A stretch of DNA of 55,540 nt, from NCBI GenBank assembly GCA_964545245.1, contig CAZJFC010000005.1, positions 1-55,540 of the forward strand, given 5' to 3'. This DNA comes from CAZJFC01 sp964545245. GTDB lineage: Bacteria > Pseudomonadota > Alphaproteobacteria > Rickettsiales > 21-14-0-20-44-7. This document shows positions 49,692-55,540 of the stretch, piece after piece. The notes under the pieces are model-generated. The model was not told the origin of the DNA. It ran no database searches and saw only the letters and a list, made by a program, of their open reading frames with translations. The translations under genes were made by a program, and so were the position numbers. Numbering within the stretch: position 1 is the stretch's first letter; each line of letters starts with the position of its first letter.

Positions 49692-51397
49692 ATGCTGCCG
49701 CCTAATATATTATGAGGCACCTGATATACGGGAATAACAAATTTAAACAATGCTCCCGGTTCACTTTCGACATTATTTCCCCAAATACTTCCTGAATGCG
49801 CGTTAATTATCTGGCGGCAGATGGCAAGTCCAAGCCCGGTTCCGCCTGCATCGGTTTTGGTGTTGCTTCCCTGCACGAATTTACTAAAAATGGAATCCCC
49901 TTCAGTGTCAGGAATACCGAGCCCTCTGTCCCTTATACTACAAACCAGCATTGCGGTTTCACCGCCTTCCTCTTTCATGCTGGTTGTTGAAAGCGTGATG
50001 GTGATTGATGATTTCTCAGGCGAGAACCTGATTGCATTTGAGAGCAGGTTTATTACCACCTGCACCATCCGGTTAAAATCAAACACAGCAGTGGTTTTGC
50101 TGTCTTCCACATTGATCTCGACAAATATTCCCTTGGCTTTCAGCAGCGGGTCAAGCTCGGAAAGGGAGTGTTCGATTACTTTTATAAAATCACCTTCAAC
50201 GAAACTATACTCAAGTTTTCCTGCCTCCATTTTTGAAAGGTCGAGCAGGTTGTTAAGGAGGTTCAGCAGCCTGTTCCCTGAGGTTTTTATATTCTTCAGG
50301 TATTTGCTCAAGTTCTCAGTTTCATTCTCGCCCAGTTTTTTTATCCCCATATGGGCATAGTTTAATATGGCGTGCATTGGTGTGCGCAATTCATGCGACA
50401 TATTCGAAAGAAATTCCGATTTTGAACGGTTCGCCTCCTCAGCCTCTTCTTTTGCCTTTAACAAATCGGCTGTGCGTTCTTCCACCATTTCCTGTAGCGT
50501 ATCACGGTGTTTGCTTAGCTCCTCACGGATCTGCATATATTCGCTCATATCGCGTATCACGCCAACCAGCGCTTTTTCACCGCCAGGCATGATTAACGGC
50601 GATTTTTTAGTCTGCGCTATAATTTTCCTGTCCGGGGCAAAGGTGATCGTTTCCTGATTGACATCAACAACACCTTTTTCTAATACGACGCTATCTTTCT
50701 CCCAGAAAACATCGGCTTCTTCCTTAGAGAACACCTCGTAATCAGATTTTCCAACGAAACTTTCCCGCGATGCCCCCATCATGTCCCAGAACGCCTTATT
50801 CCCTTCAACCCAGCGGTGCTGCTCGTCCTTGACAAAGATCGGGTCGGCAACGCTGTCAAGAATGGTGCGAAAGAATTTCTGCGTTTCCGCCAGCGTATTT
50901 TCCTGGTTCTTGCGCTCCGAAATATCCTGCATAACGCCCTCAATCCGGCCATCGGGCGTTTCCACCCCCTGCTCGCCGATCCATACTATATTGCCGTCTT
51001 TATTCACTATCCTGTACTCCAGCGAATAGGACTTTTTCTTTTCAAACTGCTCCCGGATGGTTTTAGTAACATAATCCCTGTCTTCCTTGTGTATGATACT
51101 GGCGAAGCTGCGGGTTTTGTTATCTATAAAATCCTCAACAGGATATCCGGTTATGGTTTTTGTCTGCTCGCTCAGGTAATTCATTGTCCAGTCCGCATCA
51201 TTTTCGCAATTAAAGAAGGCGACGGGGAGGTTATTTATAACCGAAATATGCTCAAGGGTTTTTGAGCTGACGCTATCCGGGTGAACCCCTTTCAGCCGGG
51301 AACGAGCGCGCAAATAAAGAAATCCCAGATATATCAGGCTCAAGGATAACAGGAAAATAATAATCAGATATGGAAGGTAACTTTGCCCCATTAGCAC
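49688..51397 (-). CDS. PAS-domain sensor histidine kinase
   Basis: 569 residues. One N-terminal membrane helix (about 8-28), two PAS domains (about 50-165 with a PAC end GVMQDISERKNQ, and 170-290 ending GVIRDMSEYMQI), a coiled linker, then HisKA with the phospho-His in FLSNMSHELRTPMHAI and an ATPase domain with NLLSNAIRFSP, RDRGLGIP and GTGLGLAI. Signal sensed is unknown. Overlaps the receiver-HATPase gene by ATGA, so the two form a kinase-regulator pair. Confidence 0.95.
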   Translation of the reverse strand: MLMGQSYLPYLIIIFLLSLSLIYLGFLYLRARSRLKGVHPDSVSSKTLEHISVINNLPVAFFNCENDADWTMNYLSEQTKTITGYPVEDFIDNKTRSFASIIHKEDRDYVTKTIREQFEKKKSYSLEYRIVNKDGNIVWIGEQGVETPDGRIEGVMQDISERKNQENTLAETQKFFRTILDSVADPIFVKDEQHRWVEGNKAFWDMMGASRESFVGKSDYEVFSKEEADVFWEKDSVVLEKGVVDVNQETITFAPDRKIIAQTKKSPLIMPGGEKALVGVIRDMSEYMQIREELSKHRDTLQEMVEERTADLLKAKEEAEEANRSKSEFLSNMSHELRTPMHAILNYAHMGIKKLGENETENLSKYLKNIKTSGNRLLNLLNNLLDLSKMEAGKLEYSFVEGDFIKVIEHSLSELDPLLKAKGIFVEINVEDSKTTAVFDFNRMVQVVINLLSNAIRFSPEKSSITITLSTTSMKEEGGETAMLVCSIRDRGLGIPDTEGDSIFSKFVQGSNTKTDAGGTGLGLAICRQIINAHSGSIWGNNVESEPGALFKFVIPVYQVPHNILGGSI

Positions 51398-51434
51398 TTC
51401 CCACCGGGTTTGGATTTAGCAACGATACATCGGA

Positions 51435-52133
51435 TTATAGCACAACTTCAGGTTCAGCGCCAGTGCTATATGCCTTCATATACTCAGGAATTTCGGCTTC
51501 AATAACAACAGGTTCACGGTTCTTGTAAAGCGGTATTTCAAGTTTTTGCGCATGTAATAACAGCCTGCCGTCACGGTTTATTCCGCCATATATCCTGTCA
51601 CCGATTATCGGGCAGCCAATCTCCGCGCAATGTACCCTTAGCTGGTGCGTACGCCCCGTTTGCGGCCTAAGCTCAAGCCATGAATAACCATCACCCTTGC
51701 TTAACAGCTTATATTCAGTCACCGCCCTTTGCCCGGATTCATCAACTTTCATCTGCCAGCTTGCCTTATCATTGCTTTTCTTCGCCAGTGGCAGGTCGAT
51801 TACGCCCTCGCTTTGCGGCGGGGAATTTTCCACCACTGCGATATAGGTCTTTTTGACCTTGTTATTCTGGAACATTTTCCCAAGGTCGGCCAGCGCCTTC
51901 CTGTGCCTCCCCAATATCAGGCAACCGCTGGTATCCTTGTCCAGCCTGTGCGCGAGGGAGGGAATACGCGGCAAGCCGAACCGCAAATGCTCAAAATACT
52001 TCTCAAGGTTCTCGTCACTTTTACCACGCCCTTTATGGCATGCAATACCCGATGGCTTATCCAGCACAAGGATAAGCGCGTCGCGGTAGATCACTCTTTT
52101 TAATATTTCATCTGGCGTCATAACGGGTTGCAT
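51435..52133 (-). CDS. RluA-family RNA pseudouridine synthase
   Basis: 232 residues. Catalytic Asp65 in SLAHRLDKDTSGCLILGR, the RluA/RsuA hallmark, then KTYIAVVE, and RPQTGRTHQLRVHCAEIGCPIIGDRIYGG. No S4 domain is present, so it resembles the single-domain RluA/TruC group; the target uridine cannot be told. Start at 52133 (MQPV) or 52121 (MTPD); neither has a strong ribosome site. It is divergent from the EamA transporter gene. Confidence 0.92.
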   Translation of the reverse strand: MQPVMTPDEILKRVIYRDALILVLDKPSGIACHKGRGKSDENLEKYFEHLRFGLPRIPSLAHRLDKDTSGCLILGRHRKALADLGKMFQNNKVKKTYIAVVENSPPQSEGVIDLPLAKKSNDKASWQMKVDESGQRAVTEYKLLSKGDGYSWLELRPQTGRTHQLRVHCAEIGCPIIGDRIYGGINRDGRLLLHAQKLEIPLYKNREPVVIEAEIPEYMKAYSTGAEPEVVL

Positions 52134-52166
52134 TATATGTACTGGAAAATAATTACCTGTCTACCT

Positions 52167-53066
52167 ATGCAAAATTCCAAAGGATATCTATTCGCGGTAC
52201 TGACCATGATTATCTGGTCGGGGTGGACCATTATCAGCAGGCTTGGCGTTACCAGCGGGCTTACGGCAGTAGACATCACCTTTATGCGTTATACCTGCGC
52301 CGGGCTTATCATGCTGCCTATAGCCATAAAACACCGCAAGCTGGTTACACGCAAGACCATCCTGCCGATAATAATCATGATAATCGGCGCAGGCCCGCCA
52401 TATCTAATGGCAACCATGTTAGGCTTTGAGCGCGCGCCGGCCTCACATGGAATACTTATCCCCTGCATGATGTCCGTTTGCGTTGCGGTACTTTCTTTCC
52501 TGATTTTTAAGGAGAAAATTAAAAAATCGCGCATAGCGGGATATGTCCTGATAGTCTGCGGGGTCATCTTTAAAATGACCGCCGACCCGGCAAAAATCTC
52601 GGCGGATGTTTTTTTCCTCTGCGGTTCGTTGCTGTGGTCAATTTACTCCCTGCAAAACAAGGCGCTCGGCTTTAATGCTTTCGTGGCAACCGCTTTTGTT
52701 GCCAGCGGCAGCATGATATTAATGATAATCCCTTACGGAATTTACCAGTATTACAACCCGCATGAAATCAATATTTCCGACTCGATAATCCAGATTATCT
52801 ATCAGGGGGTAATAACCAGCGTAATCTCGCTTATCACCTACAACATCGCGCTTAACCATATAGGCGCTTCCCGCACTTCGGCCTGTGGCGCGCTTGTTCC
52901 GGTGCTGGTCACGCTTCTTGCCATACCTGTCCTTGGTGAATATCCATCCGGCAAGGACACTATTTTTGTCAGCGTGATGACAGTTGGCGTACTGCTCGCC
53001 TCCGGCATTACCTCCCTGCCAAAACGCAAAACCAAAGCGGAAAAACAGCCTATGGCCGGAGTTTAA
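52167..53066 (+). CDS. EamA/DMT-family transporter
   Basis: 299 residues with about ten hydrophobic helices in two EamA repeats; AVLTMIIWSGWTIISRLGV begins the first and FFLCGSLLWSIYSLQNKALG the second. This is the drug/metabolite transporter superfamily, probably an exporter of a small metabolite at the inner membrane. I took the ATG at 52167 (MQNSKG) because the longer frame from 52128 overlaps the pseudouridine synthase gene. The stop overlaps that of the next opposite-strand gene by two bases. Confidence 0.9.
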   Translation: MQNSKGYLFAVLTMIIWSGWTIISRLGVTSGLTAVDITFMRYTCAGLIMLPIAIKHRKLVTRKTILPIIIMIIGAGPPYLMATMLGFERAPASHGILIPCMMSVCVAVLSFLIFKEKIKKSRIAGYVLIVCGVIFKMTADPAKISADVFFLCGSLLWSIYSLQNKALGFNAFVATAFVASGSMILMIIPYGIYQYYNPHEINISDSIIQIIYQGVITSVISLITYNIALNHIGASRTSACGALVPVLVTLLAIPVLGEYPSGKDTIFVSVMTVGVLLASGITSLPKRKTKAEKQPMAGV

Positions 53067-54562
53067 AATTTAAAGCCAAAACCTATCCCGCCGACAGTAT
53101 TATCCTTCTTTCCTTCCTGCCCATGCATGACGAATACTCCGGCAGACCATTTATCAGAAATTTTTCTTTCAACAGCCCCCCTCACATTCCAGCCATTTTC
53201 ATTGGTTTCAAAATCCCGCTGGAAACCACCGGTTACAGCCGCTTTCGTTTTCTCATTGATCTCATGTTCTAATCTTACTTCCGCCCCGGCAACTTTCCTA
53301 TGTTCCCCATAATCACCGAATACATTGGTTTTCAGTTTTGTTTTCTCACCCAGCCTATGCGTTGAACCCACACTGCCCGAAACCTGTTTCTCCTGAACCG
53401 CGATATTCGCCCCAACGCTATGGTCATCATTCAGTTTCCTTGCCACTCCGGCAATTGCCGCCGGTTTCAGCTTTTCAAGGTTCTGGCTTTGCAGCGGAAC
53501 CCCCACCCCGGCATAAACATAAGTATCATCCGTAGTTTTACTGACTTTCACTCCCGCCATTGCCGTTTCACGCAGCCACGGGCTGAATATGCCGTCACTT
53601 AAGGTGAGGTTATTGTCATCAGCGTTGATGGTGCAACCGCAATCGGTAAGCGCCTCGCCCTGCTCCCACGGGTCTTTGCTGTAAATATGGCTGGTGATAT
53701 AAGGGCTAACGCCATATTCAAGGCCCACTCCGTTTTTCAGCCTTTGCTCAAGGTTCAGGGATAACAAATACGGGTTCGGCTCGCTGACAATTCCTCCCGC
53801 GGTAGTTTCCGGCCTGAGCGAACCTGAAAGGTTTATCTGCATATTATCCGTAAGGTCTATCCTGCCGCCCACCTGCCCATAAGGCGTAACAAGCGCAGCA
53901 CCGCCTGTTTGCGCCACACCATATGCTCCGGCAACCCCGGCAAACTTCACTCTTTCAATGAACCCATCAATTTTCTTCGCTGAAATCTCCTCTGATGGCA
54001 GCTCTGCAGTAGTTTTTACCACTGGCTGCTGCGGGTTAAGCTTCCCTCGTTCCTCGGCATAAACCTTCTGCATCTCGCCGACCCGCCCCTCCGTATGCCG
54101 GAACAAGCCCATCAGGTTTGAAGCCATTTCCGGCGTACCGTGCCGCGCTATGCTGCGTGTCATTCCCGCCCATTTATCTTCACTTAACGAAATACATCCC
54201 GCGCAGGTATATGGTTCGCCATCTTCCTTATGCGGCCCATATTTATTAAAAAAATCGGCCAGTTCCTTTGACTTTTCCGCCGGAACAGAACCGGATGGCA
54301 GAGGCACTATCTCACTTTCTTCATTAACCGAACCGCCCCTCCCCCTGAAATTAAGCAGGATTTGCTTTCCCTCTCCGGCAGAAAAGAGCTTTTCAAAGAA
54401 CTTTGTTGTACTTCCCCGCACACCGTCGATACTGAAATCAAAATCCTTTTTCTGCGGATTCGCGGCAAGGAATTCGCGGCGCAATTCCTCCTTCTTCTCT
54501 TCGGGCAAGAGATAATAATGGAGGGCCATCTCCCTCTGGAACTGCTTTAAATCCCGCGCCAT
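53063..54562 (-). CDS. Unknown protein with a beta-barrel-like C-terminal half
   Basis: 499 residues. The N-terminal 200 residues are soluble and charged with no signal peptide (MARDLKQFQREMALHYYLL) and a CAGC motif (YTCAGCISL). From about residue 215 the sequence becomes regular amphipathic strands with Gly and aromatic residues, reading like an outer-membrane barrel and ending GGIGFGFKF with a C-terminal Phe, the BAM signal. A barrel without a signal peptide is odd. It starts within the stop of the upstream OM protein gene (TAATG), so the two are coupled. No family recognised. Confidence 0.72.
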   Translation of the reverse strand: MARDLKQFQREMALHYYLLPEEKKEELRREFLAANPQKKDFDFSIDGVRGSTTKFFEKLFSAGEGKQILLNFRGRGGSVNEESEIVPLPSGSVPAEKSKELADFFNKYGPHKEDGEPYTCAGCISLSEDKWAGMTRSIARHGTPEMASNLMGLFRHTEGRVGEMQKVYAEERGKLNPQQPVVKTTAELPSEEISAKKIDGFIERVKFAGVAGAYGVAQTGGAALVTPYGQVGGRIDLTDNMQINLSGSLRPETTAGGIVSEPNPYLLSLNLEQRLKNGVGLEYGVSPYITSHIYSKDPWEQGEALTDCGCTINADDNNLTLSDGIFSPWLRETAMAGVKVSKTTDDTYVYAGVGVPLQSQNLEKLKPAAIAGVARKLNDDHSVGANIAVQEKQVSGSVGSTHRLGEKTKLKTNVFGDYGEHRKVAGAEVRLEHEINEKTKAAVTGGFQRDFETNENGWNVRGAVERKISDKWSAGVFVMHGQEGKKDNTVGGIGFGFKF

Positions 54563-55524
54563 TAATCAACCCCGAAAGTTTTTCCGAGGTTCACCATGAA
54601 ATGATAATCGGTTTCCATCTGCGGGCCATCAAGGCTCTGGTAAACCGGAACCCCAAATTCCGCCCCTAGTGAAGTCCCCGCCAGCGTGCCATGCGGTTGC
54701 GTGAGGGTAAGGCCAATAACGGCATCAACCCTTTCCCCGCCCTGCATGTTATTAATGGCCATGGGCGACATCATGGTGTTCATCTTACCATCACTACCCT
54801 TCACATTCCCCCACGCCCTGCCGTCAAGCCTCACATTTGCCGCCACATATTCATTGATCTGATTGGCAACCCCTAAAGAAGCGGTGTATTCATTCCCAAA
54901 GCGGTAATCCTCACTGTTATGCCCGAAACGCAGGACTGTTCCGGTGCTGGCGCTCAGGTTCCAGTTACCCGCCTTGTAATTATACCCCAGCCCCAGAATC
55001 GGGTCATAAGTTCCGGTTCCTGTCTGCATTGCATATTCAAGCCTTTGCCCCATATCGTTTTTCTTTACCGAACCTGTCGGGATGCTAAGCCCGTAATATA
55101 GGTTGAGGTTGTTCCCATCAGCGCCTTCAGAATCACTTATCGCATAATTACCCATAAGCCTGGTATCGCCCATGCCTTTTGACTTGCTGCGCATTTTCAT
55201 GCCCATCATGTCCACATGCTCCATATCTTTTACAATATACGGCACATCTACCGAGAACCCATAACGCCTGCTGGTGCTGTATGATGCGCGGATATTATGT
55301 TTTTCATGGGTCATTTCGGTTGGTGCCATCATGAACCCTTTCATGAAAATTTCCTGATTGGAAACCTTGTCGGTTCCATCGCGGTTGCCTTCCATATTCA
55401 TATTTGAATAACTGTAGGAAATCCCAAAACCCTGTCCGTTCTGCTGGTTATGGTGGGTTGCGTCATGCGCCTGCGCAGAAATTGAAGTTGCAAGCATTAA
55501 GCCTGCGGCCATATAACATCTCAT
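54562..55524 (-). CDS. Outer-membrane beta-barrel protein, transporter-like
   Basis: 320 residues. Signal peptide MRCYMAAGLMLATSISAQA, then a His-rich start (HDATHHNQQNG). The rest is amphipathic beta strands (YGFSVDVPYIVKDMEHVDM, LNLYYGLSIPTGSVKKND) ending MVNLGKTFGVD. A Met/His-rich patch (DMEHVDMMGMKMRSKSKGMG) suggests metal contact. It resembles the MetA-pathway/'transporter' class of OM proteins, but assignment is loose. The start is at 55524, close to the window edge; the upstream promoter is only partly visible. It is co-transcribed with the gene at 53063-54562. Confidence 0.75.
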   Translation of the reverse strand: MRCYMAAGLMLATSISAQAHDATHHNQQNGQGFGISYSYSNMNMEGNRDGTDKVSNQEIFMKGFMMAPTEMTHEKHNIRASYSTSRRYGFSVDVPYIVKDMEHVDMMGMKMRSKSKGMGDTRLMGNYAISDSEGADGNNLNLYYGLSIPTGSVKKNDMGQRLEYAMQTGTGTYDPILGLGYNYKAGNWNLSASTGTVLRFGHNSEDYRFGNEYTASLGVANQINEYVAANVRLDGRAWGNVKGSDGKMNTMMSPMAINNMQGGERVDAVIGLTLTQPHGTLAGTSLGAEFGVPVYQSLDGPQMETDYHFMVNLGKTFGVD

Positions 55525-55540
55525 AGATAAGCTCCTGTTA

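Noticed and set aside
1..55540. CRISPR array
   Set aside because: No run of regularly spaced direct repeats was seen; the repeats present are dispersed palindromes or short tandem units.

Overview
The window reads as chromosomal DNA of an alphaproteobacterium of intermediate GC content. Support comes from the ppiD/tpiA neighbourhood, a DUF1476 protein (the zeta-type F1-ATPase inhibitor family of alphaproteobacteria), a DUF465 protein, purS plus purQ, and succinylase-route dapD/dapB. Short palindromic repeats are scattered between genes, and one block sits in frame inside pyrE, as described for Rickettsiales. The order cannot be fixed from this window alone.

Layout. 1-6250: cut ppiD, tpiA, pyrE, trpS, purN and purM, separated by repeat-rich spacers; one spacer holds a likely small RNA with a consensus sigma70 promoter and a terminator. 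6284-13055: a DUF465 gene, rpoN, a canonical sigma54 promoter and a tandem array of five large paralogous pilin-like genes. 13147-17746: dnaK behind a sigma32-type promoter, an unknown gene, dnaJ and dapB. 17793-22574: an EF-hand protein, then a long minus-strand run purC, lipoprotein, purS, purQ, M48 peptidase, unknown gene, dapD. 22669-24250: DUF1476, a J-domain protein, an AmpD-like amidase with an 8-bp tandem repeat, and RNase P RNA whose two ends overlap flanking genes. 24241-27706: an unknown protein, phosphomannomutase and small unknown genes.

Accessory part. From tRNA-Ser(GCU) (27997-28088) to about 31030 lies an AT-richer block. It holds an AAA ATPase/RloB TOPRIM pair (AbiL/PARIS-like defence) and small genes, and ends near a tRNA T-arm-like fragment. 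Next comes a large protein that joins a TM0106-type RecB-like nuclease and an RNase H-like exonuclease to an IS66 transposase, with no normal start codon. Then follow a Met/Cys-rich small protein, an XRE-cupin regulator, a redoxin and a CS1-type chaperone-usher fimbrial locus whose chaperone gene is inverted.

Right part (40539-55540): pbpC and an alpha-2-macroglobulin facing apart (envelope defence pair), a PAS histidine kinase with a receiver-HATPase partner, an RluA-type pseudouridine synthase, an EamA transporter and a coupled pair of unknown/outer-membrane genes. Much of the window concerns the envelope and surface: pilins, fimbriae, peptidoglycan enzymes, an anti-protease and OM barrels. 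The strongest leads are the nuclease-transposase fusion, the tRNA-linked defence block, the pilin array beside rpoN, the repeat inside pyrE and the candidate small RNA.
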